Source: Agaricus subrufescens (lineage: Eukaryota; Basidiomycota; Agaricomycetes; Agaricales; Agaricaceae). From it: a DNA stretch of 64,000 nt. Below, piece by piece: positions 39,618-52,097 of the stretch (position 1 is the first letter of the stretch; each line of letters begins with the position of its first letter). The notes under the pieces were generated by a model that was given only the letters and a program-made list of their open reading frames with translations, made no database searches and was not told where the DNA came from. The stretch covers positions 1,984,001 to 2,048,000 of the forward strand of contig CM057064.1 of NCBI GenBank assembly GCA_029945375.1. Reading direction: 5' to 3'. The position numbers and the translations under genes were made by a program.

Positions 39618-41033
39618 TCATGAGGCACGAACGGGAGCGGGGAATAGGAATAATCTTTGTCGATGCGGTTGAACTTCGACCTCGACTTCTGAACGAACTT
39701 GTTTGCCGTCGACAATGGTGATCTGGGTACGCTTTTCCTTCTTTGTCGGGAAGGGCATCAAGTCGTAAGTTTTGAAGTTGTCATACGACCACGATCTCGC
39801 TGATAGAAAAGGTCCGATGAGTAACAAGAACAAATAGGATGAGAAATATTGCTCACTCTCTGGAACCGGTCGCTTAGGGGACTTGACCGGAGATTTGAGA
39901 GACTCTGACTGGTTTGAAGCAGTTTCGTCGTCACCCAACTCGCTAGGCGCAGACAAGGGGCTCCTGTTTCTGGGAGTAATAGAGGCGCTGGAGGCGGTGC
40001 GGACTTTGAGCTTCACGTCCGGCACTAGAAGCTTGCCTTCAACTCCGGGGGGAAGGATGGAGCGCTCGCGCTTAGAAGCGGTAGATTCCGATGGAGGCGA
40101 CACACGACGGGGTAGTGCTTCGGCATACTTATTAATCATGGCAGTACTGTCGGGAAGAGAAGATGTCGACGGAGCACGGAGAGGGATGGAGGCATCGCCG
40201 AGACTGGAGCGGACAACTCGCTTCTTCTTGATTTGTGGTGAGGGAGTGGGGGCGCTGAAGTTGTAGAGGCAGGCCCTCCAGGCATTGCTGCCATCGTTCC
40301 AGCCAGGGATAGTCTTGTGTGGCTCGACAGGGGCGCGATAGCGGCCGGTCTGGGGCTTGGCGGGAGGGGAGGCCAACTCGCGGAGATAGCGGCCAGCCAT
40401 GATAAGGCCGTTGTCACAGAGGGGAGCGCGACAAGGGACGTCTTCGGTAGCATCCGAGAAGGAGATAGGGGCGGGGGGAGGGGGGGGAGGGAAGTTGTAG
40501 AGTTTCGCGAGGAGGGCGACGGAGGGAGAAGCGTACTCGGGCTCCTGGGCGATCTCGGGAGGGGAGAGCTGCTCAAAGGCGGCTGAGCTTGCGGTAGATA
40601 TCGACGACTCGGAGGGGATCGAGGAGGAGCTGGATCGCTCGGTGTCGACGGAGCCGGATGAGGTTGGGTCGTCCAGACGTCTGCACTCGTCGGAGCAGTA
40701 GAGGGGGAGAGGGCCCTGGTCGATGATCGTCCTGTACTTGACAGGCTTTGTGTTGGGCTGAGCACCCTTGGCGGCGGACTTGATGGTGCCGTTGGGCTTC
40801 ATGCGGCCGGTGCCCTGGACGAGGCCACCGCGGGCACGGACGGCGGGCTTGCGGTCCTTCTTGGTGGCTGGGGGGAGGTCAGCAGGGGCAGGGGAGAAGA
40901 AGCGAGGAGACTTGCGCGAAGACTGGGGGGAGGTGGGGGGCGCGGCGGGGCTGGGGCGCGGGGGCTGCTGGGCGACGGGGACGGTGTATTTCTTGGGCTC
41001 GATGAGCCGGTTGCAGACGGGGCACCAGTCCAT
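39618..41033 (-). CDS. ECL1: Ecl1/2/3-family zinc-binding protein
   Basis: Two exons, 39857-41033 and 39618-39799, with a 57-nt intron, give 452 residues. The zinc site is split: C4 and C7 in MDWCPVCNRLI, and C113 and C117 in LYCSDECRRLD. This is the hallmark of the Ecl1 family, small fungal proteins that extend chronological lifespan and respond to sulfur or zinc starvation in fission yeast. Here the family module is followed by a 330-residue Ser/Pro-rich, probably disordered tail with KKKR and KRPV-type basic clusters. The function is inferred from the family. I chose the ATG directly before DWC although the frame stays open further upstream, since only that start is an ATG with the motif. 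The intron is a multiple of three with no stop, so its retention would add 19 residues. G+C is clearly higher than in the flanks. Confidence 0.85.
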   Translation of the reverse strand: MDWCPVCNRLIEPKKYTVPVAQQPPRPSPAAPPTSPQSSRKSPRFFSPAPADLPPATKKDRKPAVRARGGLVQGTGRMKPNGTIKSAAKGAQPNTKPVKYRTIIDQGPLPLYCSDECRRLDDPTSSGSVDTERSSSSSIPSESSISTASSAAFEQLSPPEIAQEPEYASPSVALLAKLYNFPPPPPPAPISFSDATEDVPCRAPLCDNGLIMAGRYLRELASPPAKPQTGRYRAPVEPHKTIPGWNDGSNAWRACLYNFSAPTPSPQIKKKRVVRSSLGDASIPLRAPSTSSLPDSTAMINKYAEALPRRVSPPSESTASKRERSILPPGVEGKLLVPDVKLKVRTASSASITPRNRSPLSAPSELGDDETASNQSESLKSPVKSPKRPVPESEQYFSSYLFLLLIGPFLSARSWSYDNFKTYDLMPFPTKKEKRTQITIVDGKQVRSEVEVEVQPHRQRLFLFPAPVRAS

Positions 41034-41830
41034 GATGGGAACGGAGCGAGGGCAGCTCGAGGCCAGCTTATAACTCCCCGCACACCCCGCCAACGGTCAC
41101 ACCGTCACCCAACTCACCCCGCCCGATCCGGCGAGTCCCCCCCCTGAATGGATCGCATCTCAGATCTGCGAACCAGCCCAGCTCGCCTCCCCGCTTTCCG
41201 ACCCAAACCCGTCCCGGGAGGACCGATTGCCTCCCAAACGAGGGTCGCACCGAGGTCCCGCGGTTGCCCATTGGCCCTCCCCTCCCACCTCCGAAACAGT
41301 CCGACGCATCCCGCTTCAGCCCCATTCGTCCGCGGCGCTTGCCGTGCTGTTTCTCCGGAGTCCTCCCGGCGCATCCTTTCCACGCCCGCGACCCCCTGCG
41401 TCCTTGGGGAAATCTCGGTCTCCTGCGTCCTCTCCTCGTGTCTCCTGCACACACACCCTGCCGGGCCCTTTTCACCGCTGCCCCATATGCTGTTCGTCGC
41501 TGCGCAGTCGATTCTGAGCCCTCTGTGCTGATGCACAATCACGATCATTTTTCTCATCATTTTCACATCTCTCTCAACATCACCGCTCAACCATCAGTCC
41601 CCGCAAACACGTCTGGGCCGTCGACATGCGTCATCCTGCCAACACCTTACACCGCTGCGCCCGTATAAGTATTTCCTCCAAGAATAGCCCTCCCACCCAA
41701 TGTTCTGGCCTTCCAACATGCTCCAGGTTCTTCTTCCACATCCATCCCCGCACCGCTGCCGTTCTTAGCGCTGCTCGGAAACACCCACCCAACCCAATCG
41801 ACGCTGATGATCTACCATCATAGGGTTTGA
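41034..41830. promoter_or_regulatory. C/T-rich upstream region of the Ecl1-family gene
   Basis: The plus strand here is strongly C/T-rich and stop-poor, so many long overlapping chance frames appear on both strands. On the minus (coding) strand this is a G/A-rich leader or promoter. No spliced coding exon could be supported. A long 5' untranslated region is plausible for a regulated gene, but this is inference. Confidence 0.4.
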
Positions 41831-43746
41831 CCCGCTATCGTCGAATCACACCATTGCCTTACTCGACTCCGCCCCCCCACATATGCTTAGATCACCGAGT
41901 CCTACTCCCATGTTTCCTCCTCTTTTTTCTCACATAGTCCCTCCCGTCCTGTGGCTCAACTCACTTGCGCGCTCACTTCGGTCGGCCTTTGTTTGCGATT
42001 CCTGTCGACTCGCCTCAATTGATGCATACCCTACAAGTGACTCCGACTGCTGCAAACACTCGCTTCTATCAGCCAAGCCAAACCACTTACGCGCATACAA
42101 ACGGCGACTATCTAATACCACTGTTTCAAACTCCGCGACGTCTTACTCCCTTCAATCTATCAATCCTATACCCTCCAAGATTTATGTGCTGCATCCTCCA
42201 TTTAACTTTGTTAAGCACTACTCGGGGGTGCAGCCAATCCCTTGCGGTAGGAGGTTAAAGGCAATGGCCTTTCGTCATACGGTGGCTTCCCGTCTTCTGC
42301 GGTCCCACGCGCGAACGTTTATTAACCACTCTGCTTACCCGACTCAACACCCAATTTTGATACAAGGAGAAGCTCTGGCTGCCGCCTAAATCTTTGCGAA
42401 TGTTCTCACTGCTTCCTTTCTGTCGAAAACACGAGCCCAAGAACCCTCCCCCTCATGCGATCTCATTTTCTCATGTGATTTACATCGGGTCTGCACTTTT
42501 AATCACTCTATGTCGAGCTGTAATTGCCGGTTATCTTTCCGAAACATATCCTTGCTCGTCTGATTGGTCCAGCCGGATTAAACTGCGGAATTCGCTTACC
42601 TGTGATTCTTCCCCGCAACACTATCGTCCCTGTTGATATACCCCACATACATCTGTGCCCCTGTCTCCTGTCTCTCTCTCGAAACGTATCAACGTGCGGG
42701 TCACTTGAGCTCCGGCTGTTGGCACCAGGTTGCACCCCAATTGACTGGCGAACGATAAAAAAAATGGAATCTTCTACACCTATCCATTTCACTCGGAGCG
42801 GAAGAGCCCAGCTGACCTTCTGATCCACGCTCTACGACGTTTCATTTACTGACTCTTCCTCCCAGCTCGGCTTTTTCTATCCGCTTCATCTTTTATGTAT
42901 TTATTTATTTTTTACCTTCACCGAAAGCCCACCTGCCACGCGCCTGCTTTTTAATTTCCCCCCTACACTTCTTCTCGCAGCTACGCGACTTCGGGGAGAT
43001 GTGTGAAGAGAATGTTGAATTTGGTATGTAGCCACCAGAACTGCGGGGATAGAACGGGGCCTCTATCATCCATAAATGCAACTTCGTCCTTCCGCAACGA
43101 GAACGAGAGCAAGAGAGGCCCAGTTAGTAAGCAGACCTCCTCCTTTTTTCCGTCCCGAGCACATGCGGTTTTTACGAAGATGTCACTTTGTGCTAGTGAT
43201 TAGCTCCATGGTCACCGCGCTCTTTGTCAATTGATATAGAATTAGACTTTGACAAATGACAATTATTATTGAAGGGAACATGGGGGGCAGGGCTGGGGTA
43301 TGGGGTTCGGGTAGTATTTATTTGGACTTGCCGTTCATGAAGATGTACAACTTACATGTCTATAATAAATTTCTTTTTAATTACCGCGGGAAAGGAGCCT
43401 TGGATGTGTCGATGGTTAGGAACGAGTGATAAGTGGGCACTTGAAGTGTAGATAAGGAAACAAGTCGACTGGATGTCGAGAAAAAGAAAAAAAAAGAAGT
43501 GGAGCGTGGGTGACTCCCCTCGATTGCTTGCCTGCTTAGCTACCAACCATGCATACGCATCGTTGCAAATCAACTCCGTCCGCGGGAATTTCTGTTACGA
43601 CGTTTGGAAAAGAAAAAAGAAAAGGAAAAAACTGAGCTCACCCCAATTCCTGAGGAACCGACCAAGAAAAGAGTTCTGACCCTCGATGCTTTTTGTAGCT
43701 ACTATTGGAACATGCGACTGGGGGAAAGGAAGACTCATGGGGGAGG

Positions 43747-43760
43747 GTGTGTGTGTGTGT
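43747..43760. repeat. (GT)7 microsatellite
   Basis: Seven perfect GT dinucleotides in non-coding DNA. An (AC) run of similar size occurs near 43937. Confidence 0.8.
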
Positions 43761-45195
43761 GGAAATGATCATCATGGTAGTCCATGGCCCTTTGTAGGTG
43801 ACACGTAGTACATGTGTCCTCTCTATTCCTATACTCGCCCAACCACTGATAACCCCCACTTATATGATTAAGGGAACGAGAGATGCAGGTATTTCTATCA
43901 ATAGCACGCGGGGTTCGAGCCGCTTAAAAAGAAAAAACACACACACAAATGCCAGGAACGGAAGAGGAGCACGGTACAGTCACATCCGACCATTTAATGA
44001 AATTTCAGGGTGAAGGGTTTAATAGGAGTCGACAAAAAAGAAGCTCGAGTGGTTAGGCAAAGAGTTGGGGGGGTTTTTTTCTTTGTGCCCCTGGTACGTC
44101 CTCGATCGACGTCGGTAGTCAGGCCTGTCAAAATCCCATGGTGAATGATTTGATCCAACGTGTGCTTATACGGCAAATAACTCAGGGTGAGAGAGGGGTG
44201 AAGAGAAGACAATGATAAAAAGGAATTCTTTTTTCCTTTATTCTTTCTTTTCAAAAGAAGAAAAGAATGGTGCTTTAACGGGAAGGTTCAGTTGCTCCAG
44301 TGGGGAATTCGAGGGATATTTATAGCACGCATGTGAGTGGTTTAGAGTAGGGTTTATTAGTTCATGATGCTACCTTTTTGTGCTTCTTGTGGTTCACGAG
44401 GGGCGGAATTGGGGGGTTTCGGTCCGTGAAAGTGCGCGGATGTATGTGTCGCGAGGAGTTGGAAGCTTCGAGGCCCAAGGTCACCAGAACTCGACATGAT
44501 CTTCTTTTCTTCTACTTATTATTTCTTTTCTTTGCTTTACTTTTGACTGTGATCTACACGAAGTAGCGCTGTAGTTCTGAAAATCACACATTTCATATCG
44601 GAGGGAATTCACCAGCGTGCCCCGGGTCTTGTGAACCACGCGGAAATAGCATATAGAGTTTTTGCTTAATAACGGAATTCCGATATGACTCGAGTTCGAT
44701 GAACTGGATGCTAGCATTAAGCTACCTACCTTTTTCTTTTCATTCATTGCGGCGTATCTAGATAGTCTATATAGTCCGACTGACCAACCCCCTAATCCCC
44801 CTACTACGCACGTGCGGCGTACGTTCAAACGCACCATGTCAAGAGCTTAACCCACTCATACATACCACGACAGTAATCATGAAACTAATTAGACCTTACT
44901 ATTACTGAATTGAAAGTTCATTTTAAGACCCATACGCAATACCTCATTACGATGAGCAATATGCCAAAAACCCATTTGTGGACCCCGAACGAAACGTCAA
45001 ACTTCCCTCGATTCGTGTGAAACCCCGAGTACGAAATCTCCGTTTCCAGCTATAAACTTTCTTTTCCTGCTTCTTTACTAACTTGGAGGAGTTATCTTGA
45101 TGCTTGCCATGTCCTTTGATGATTAATTCCCGGACACAAAACTCTGGTTACTAACAAGTGTTAGAGTAGTATTCGATGACCCATATAACATGTTG

Positions 45196-45210
45196 GATAG
45201 ATAGATAGAT
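45196..45210. repeat. (GATA) microsatellite
   Basis: Nearly four perfect GATA units in non-coding DNA. Confidence 0.8.
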
Positions 45211-48200
45211 GGTTGTTGATCGTAATCCGAGGCTATAACTGGACAGCTACTGAGGAGAGACAAGTGTTCGGCTTTTCGTTGATTGTTTCCTACCCCTGAA
45301 AACAGTCAAAGAACTCCGTTGTCATCGCCATCATCTCAGCAGAAACTAAAAATGATGTCAAAGAGGCATCGGAGGCATTACCAAGGAGTTTAAAGTTCAA
45401 CTCACCCACCAGAACAGAAAAGTGTTCCTTGTAGTGACAGTACGGGTTGTACTAGTCATAAGTTCGGGTAAAGGTTTTTGGCAACATCCGGGGGTGTATC
45501 ATAATCAATTCGGGTTCATCGTGGATGATATATTTAGTGTGGCGTAAGCAGTTGATTCCCCAAAAGAGATGACTTTCACAAAGAGGAGCACCTTCAATCA
45601 GCGCCATCATTCGTCTGGATTTATCGATACTCGGATGAAACCTTCTACCTCCACCAGCTGGGAACCGTATTTCCCAATAACGAACATTTAGTGGAATATT
45701 TAGCAGAATATTGTAGCGCGACATCTGCCATGTTTCGAACCTGCAACTAATGAAACTGGTAATGATAGAAAAGGGCTTGGTATTAACAAAAAAAGGCTTG
45801 GAAATATACAGTAACACGTGGATGAGGGTATGATCCTTTGATGAACCCGGCAGAAAGTACTAACACCATTGAATAAATAGTTAGGTCATGAGTACCCAGC
45901 CTGAGAGACTCACTAGTACCTTCCATATATAACTTTGTCGAGCAAACTGCCCCATAGCATCACTGAAAATTATGTCCGAGTAATCATCGGCACGTCACGG
46001 TTTTTTCTTTTTTCAAAGTTAGTGGTGATACCAACATTGACTTTAATCGCATTTCGGGTATTGCCTTTACATTGTCCCTGACAAGTTGTCATAAGTGATA
46101 TCCCCAACTGATTGCTCGAAGAGATATCCCCCCCTGGCATACATCTTTGCCATCAAATCACTGGCCCGTAGCCGGCCCGCCAGAGAAAACTCCGGGTTCC
46201 TAATCAATGTATGTGTATGTTGAAAGTTTATTGACATACAGTAGAGCAAATTTCTGTTTCCACACGCGACGGTGAGATATTTAGTCGTGTTGTACCTGGC
46301 AACAGGCGTCCCTTGCAGAAAAGAGGAGGTTGATAATACACCTTTAGCGCTAAATCCGGGGATACTATGTCCCTTTATTTTACCGGCCTTTGACTGGCTC
46401 CGTGTCTAAAATCGGAAACGCTCCATGTGAATAGCTATCGCAATATACCGAGCGATCTTTGACTAGGATATAGAAAGGATGTAAAGTTAACCTCTTATGA
46501 TACCAATGAATCCCCTTTCATTTAGCATGCCATGAGATTTTCATGTTTTGAAGGCAAAACTTCATGCCGAGGTGCTGACCTGATTGGCTCTCTAATTCTG
46601 ACTCGAACTTATAGCTCATAATTCGGGACATGGATGCGAAGGTCTTTATGAGCAGGAAGTCCTAGAAGCGGGATGAGTGATTTCTTCGATATATATGGAA
46701 TATAATAGATGAAAAGATTGTTTGATTCACCGTCGTCATGAAGTAGTATGGGAGAGCTACATCGGTTTCTTCCGTCCGGCACGATGTGAAGCCGCAGTCA
46801 CGATGTCTACAACTCTTCCCCTCCTTACCCGTGGTCCTTGATGAGTATTTCAGGTGTCCTCTCCATTGAAAAGTAACCTGAGCCTTTTCAAACGACGATC
46901 TGAATATCTCCGAGCGATGAAACACTGTATCTTATCGACGTCAACCAACCGGCTTATATAGCTCAAACATGGTTCACTTCGTTAGATTCTCGGTAATCTG
47001 AAAAAAAATTGAGGTACCCTTGGAGCTCATACCTGCATCAATCAACTGATGCCATGACGAGACTACCCCATACTCAGCTACCCGTTCAGGTACTTGTATT
47101 CAGCCACTCGAAACCTAACGATCTCATCACTGGCAGGTATCAAACTAGCGGGTGTATCGGACAAACAATAGATTCCCGACACGAGTAGAACCTGAACTAG
47201 TGAAAGGCGAGATTATTCGGTAAATGTCAGATAGAATTGTCTGAGCGCTGTATAGTGTATATAAATGAGTATTCAATGAAGTCATGGGTCCACGGGTTAG
47301 ACTTACTCATTGAACCCTTCAACCGACACAGTCGTATACCAATAAATCAATGGACCATCGGATAACGAGCAAAGCAGCAGAGAGTGCCTTGTTAGTAAGT
47401 TTTGTAAAAATAGATACATAGAATCGCTTGGTATGCGGGTTAGGCAGTTTAAAATTAAAAGCCCACTTGCACCCGACTTTGACAGACTCTCGGTTTGATG
47501 CCAATTTGTCCGTCCACTTTGCACATTGATGATGTGCAGTCAGCGTTCGGCGTGAGTGTCGTCACTAAGGTGATGACATTTCCTTGTCGTTGGTAGAGGT
47601 CTATCATCACAAACCGGTTTGAGTTTACCCCACAATCAGCAGGTTAAGCACCGCAACCTGTGACGCCCTTTCGAACTAGTCTTCTTCCCCCGTCTGAAGT
47701 TTAATTTAAGGGTTTTAATGTCCATTAGGGTCGGATCTCCGTTCAAAAGGTATATCTATTGAGCATGCTCTCTCGTCTTCACCATAATTCGAGCCGGAGA
47801 CAAGGTGGGTTAAATGCAAGGCACGAATCGTATGTGCGCTAAATGGTTATATGAATATTTTTTCCTTTTTCTGGACAAAGGGATTGCTGTCGCTTTAAGT
47901 ACAAAGTCAACAATATAGCGCAAGGGTTTTTGATGCGATATTGCACTGAGCAACCTCAAATTTCCAGTTACCACATCAACTGCGGTTCGGCTTGTGGAGT
48001 AGAACAGCCCGTGAAGCACATAGCTAAACATAAACCAAAACCTCACGTCCGAAAACCTCGACGCTTACGCCCAAGAGACCTTCATCCGGAAAATATCGAG
48101 CCGTCTTGTCATGTCAGAGTTTCCTGTATTCATCCCATAATTTTAGAAATGGAATGCTATTTGCAGCTTACTAGCACACACGGCGAACTCTTAGGCTCTT

Positions 48201-51200
48201 GTGTGAGAACAAGTTCGAATGCCATAACTGAAAGCATCCTTCCGCCCGGTTAGTTGATGTGTAAGTCACCTTTCAAGATATAGGACTATCTATGGTAATG
48301 GCTACTTGTAGGGGATGGCTGGCAGGGCTTCGTCTTCTAGCCTCCATTTGCTGAAAGTTATTTCGGCCGAAGACGCGGTGCGCTCCAAGCAGGCGCGCCA
48401 AAGGAGCGCCTCAAACTTCAGTGCACATATTAAACATATCGGCGATGATTCGGACGCCAAGGTAATTTGCCTACACTTGATTGACGGACGGCGCATACGA
48501 TGAGGATGATCACAGTATATGGCAGGACACGGTTACATTGAGTGTTCAAATACTCCTATGTCAAAGTAGATGTGCGACTTCTAAGTTCTCCGAAAATTTA
48601 ACCCACCAGATTTAGAATTTCTGCCACGGGGTCGTTTTGACATACTATGATAGATGAGCAATCATGCGCGTGCATGTGCTAAGGTACGTTCATTTTCAAT
48701 CCGAATCTCTCACCCTGGCGCTCCGCGGAATTACTAGAGGCCTGTCAACAGAGCCATGCAACTCAACTTCTAGATATATCCGACACGGTAACTCAATCAA
48801 AGCGTGTCTTGGCATAATCATGAACACTGGTCAGGCAGTAAGTAGATAAAGTATCGTGATCGGAAGTATCACTAAAGGCGGAATGCCGCAGGAACATTTT
48901 TCAATGCTTAAAGGCATTTTAACAGCGTTTGGCACGTATCAGGCTCAGATGGGCCCTGGATAATCAAGTGGTCTCATATCGCACATCGATAGACGCAACA
49001 GCTAAAAATGTTAAGACTCCGGCTTAATCAGGCGAGTAGTAGATTACAACCCGAGCAGAAAGACACCGACCTATTCGTGGGTACGGGTGGGTACATACCC
49101 ATCTGAGGATATTTGTCTGTTGCATAGAAGCACGCCATCCGGAAGTTTGCGATATGTCAAGGAAACGAGACGGCCATCAGCGGGGTCATCAAAACACAGC
49201 CTCATGACAGTCTCCTTGGAATTTGTTAAACTCATTTTATAAGTACAAATTCATCTTGTTCTGTCAACCTGATAGTATGTATGGGTTCTGTCAAAACCCC
49301 GAACCCACATGTATCAAGCGACTTGGAGGCGAAGCCCCCGTGTCGTACACACCCACATGGCTGGTATGCTGGCATGGATAACGCATATAACGCAGGTGTG
49401 GCTGGTAAATAGTCACGATGATGTGATGCTCTGCGAGAACTGCAAGCTAATTATTATAGACCAAGCCGCTGAAGTGAGCAGCCGATTCCGTCGCTCCTAA
49501 TCAGGCGATCTCGGACCTCGTCCACTTTGTATGTCCCAAGCTGTCTCGAGACGAACTGTGTGCTCTCTTCAGTATCCCGTGCCCTCTTTATCTCCCGGAA
49601 CCCTGGAATGATCCTGCCAGGCTCGAAGCTTGTGTGCTCCGGAATCTCGGACTTTTCCAGCCCAATTACGAGGTTGGATTCTACGCGACTTTTGGCAGCT
49701 TGAACGAAGATTGACATGCCGCTCTTGCGCTTGTGATCACCTGTGCCTTCCATGTCCTCTGTCGCCGCTTTGTTCTAGAGCCTACAGCAAGAGACGTAGT
49801 GGCTGGCAGTTGAAGATTTCACGCTTGGTGGCCGACCTGCCATCGACTTGACAGGCTTTCGGCAACAGAGCGTCGGATCCCAGTCGGATCCTGTAGCTCA
49901 GAATTTTTTTCTCACAATCACCCTGCACCGGCGGGAAGAGATGTATACATGCCGCAGGCCTGTCAATGCACCGATGTGTTGACGATATGATCCCTAGTGA
50001 GCTTTGGGTCTTCAAATCTATTTAGTTTGCCTTACGAGAGTCCATAGGTCTATGACTATCGGTTATAAGATGTCATTGAGTACACTAGTGATATGGTTCA
50101 CAATTCCCCACAATAGGGCTGTCGGGCCTTGAAGGCATGGGTCGGTCTGCGACTTTGATGTGCAATTTAGATATCCGCCCATTCAAGTGGTAGCAATAAG
50201 CCGCGTATCTCAATTGTCGACAATTAGACCCGCCGCACTAAAGATTTTAAGTGGCTTCTAGGTTCCCGATAATCCCGCTCAGTCCGAGTAAAGTACTTGA
50301 ACCAGCACCATCTTTTTCCCGGTTCCGCATTCGTTTAAAAGCTGCTGTAATTGCTATTTAAAGGGTTTCTATTTGATTTGATTCTCAGAAAACATTCTGA
50401 CAAGCTTTGTGAATGCCCTGTCTCGGTCATCACCGTTCTGTTCTGATGATGACTTGCTAGTTCTCGTTCTACGCTCGTAATGACATTGTATTGAAAAGTG
50501 AGTGTTTTTGATACAACCCAACTCGGTCGGCTAAACGTCCTAAAGGGGGAGCCGACTGCTCTGCTTTTCAAGAAGAATATAAGGAGCGAAAGATTCCCTC
50601 AGGTTAATCCCTGCATGTCGCTTCAACTTCTGGCATCGGATTTATTGTTGAACATTGTCAGCGAATAAAAACGACCGAATAACGGGGTCCTCAGGCTGGC
50701 GCTTTCCATTGGAAACCCAAGGTAATTCAATTATGAAGCTTTCGAACGCCGCATCGAGAATCCTCGAACTATGCAATGTCGCCTTCTTTTCAGTATATTA
50801 TACAAGAACGACTATCAACTACCGTTGGAATAGGACCTGAGGTACAAATACAAGGCCATCTGTATGCGGATAATGGCCCTACGCTCAATAGATTGGCTTT
50901 GCCACTACTGCCTTTCAGGTTCAGGGTTGATACTTCAGAGAGCAGTACTGAGTGCTGCCACTTAGGTGATTCCTTCGAGGTTCTATGTCACTCTGCCGCC
51001 GCATCAGTACCAGTCAAGTCGGTTATAAAGTCGAGCGCTGAGAAGCCGCGTTCCCCGCTGTTCCCCACTGGTTTCCGTTGCCAAGAAATCCACTAAATCC
51101 ACCACTTGTCGGTTACCGTGAACGGGTTACTATACGCACCACGTAAACCAGTGCACCGACTCATTGGCTGTCAAGGTCAGTGATTCGTCAGTTCGTCGGT

Positions 51201-51641
51201 GAGAATGTGATTGTTTTTCATATAGTGTTCGGTCGCCCGGTGACGAACTTGGAAGTTGAGCCAACGTAATTGTGGTCCCGTTGATTTTGTGGTTTATTTC
51301 TAGGTTACGGTCTACTGGCAGTGCGGGCGTAATGCAAAGTATTATTGTCTGGAAGTTCTCTCACATCGGGCAAAAGACCGAAACAGTAGGTGGTGCAGTG
51401 ATGCATGAGGCGCACAAAGGCCTTGGCACGGCGCTCGATGACACTAGTTAAAGTGTAAACGACGACTGCCAATTAATCGATGGTGCATACATCATATAGA
51501 TTATTATGGCGGCGCGGTGAATAAATCGAATCTACCATGCTAATTGATATGAGGTATCAAATATCAAATGTGAGAATTGAAGTTGAAGTAGGACAGCCCA
51601 GCTGCCACTCGCGGTCAGTTGTGGTTTGAGCTTTGTCCCAG

Positions 51642-51827
51642 CCTTGATTTCGAGCGATCAAACCAAACCCAAATGTGGTCCTCACTCCCCAGGTCGGTCG
51701 ATGATGCTATGTTGATGCTATGTTTGCGGATGCCAGCGGTGATCCGGTCCTCGGAGTTTGATTGTTGATCGTCTTCGTAGAAGCCTTGATTCCGAATTAT
51801 CAAATTAAATCCAAATGAGGTCCTCTT
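51642..51827. repeat. Diverged 44-bp direct repeat, 142 bp apart
   Basis: Copies at 51642-51685 and 51784-51827 both start ccttgatt and end near ggtcctc. They agree at roughly 34 of 44 positions. Several differences are C in the first copy and T in the second (accaaaccc against attaaatcc), the pattern expected from cytosine deamination. Confidence 0.6.
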
Positions 51828-52097
51828 CTCTAAGCTGGAAATTTGGTTACATGAAGGGATACTGGACGAAGCCTAAGTTGTTCTCGAGTCTTCGGCGTTC
51901 TCACTAAACCATAAACAAACTAACAACCCGTTACACCCTGGAATAATGAGTCATGGGCGGCAACTACATTTGTTGATAGAGCAGAGCCTTCTACCAACGT
52001 GTTGCATGGTGCACACTGCGCGCGGCAGTGAAGTATGTGAGCATCAAAACTCCTTCCATCGATCATTAATCCGCCTAAGATGGGCGTCTAATTACGC

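Larger units (their letters stand above)
41831..52097. other. Gene desert of 10.3 kb
   Basis: No frame shows a recognisable domain. The largest, 41883-42389 plus (168 codons) and 45452-45817 minus (121 codons), lack motifs and neighbouring exons. There is a short GT microsatellite (43747-43760), a GATA microsatellite (45196-45210) and a diverged direct repeat (51642-51685 and 51784-51827). One T-loop-like string near 43910 lacks the rest of a tRNA. Genes with very short exons or long non-coding RNAs cannot be excluded by eye. Confidence 0.5.

Noticed and set aside
39098..39715. 205-codon minus-strand frame overlapping the end of the Ecl1-family gene
   Set aside because: Overlaps the real last exon in another phase and lacks any motif; mostly 3' flank.
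40136..40765. Long frames in other phases within the Ecl1-family exon
   Set aside because: They are shadows of a G+C-rich Ser/Pro-coding exon, consisting of low-complexity Pro/Ser or Gly/Arg.
41883..42389. 168-codon plus-strand frame
   Set aside because: C/T-rich, stop-poor region produces long frames on several phases; no domain, no good start context, no splice partners.
43890..43935. tRNA-like T-loop (ggttcga) string
   Set aside because: No matching acceptor stem, D-arm or A-box, and the T-stem pairs poorly.
45452..45817. 121-codon minus-strand frame
   Set aside because: Composition is not implausible but no domain, no upstream exon and no conserved start; left as intergenic.
49454..49753. 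99-codon minus-strand frame
   Set aside because: Charged and protein-like but isolated; no recognisable family or splice chain.
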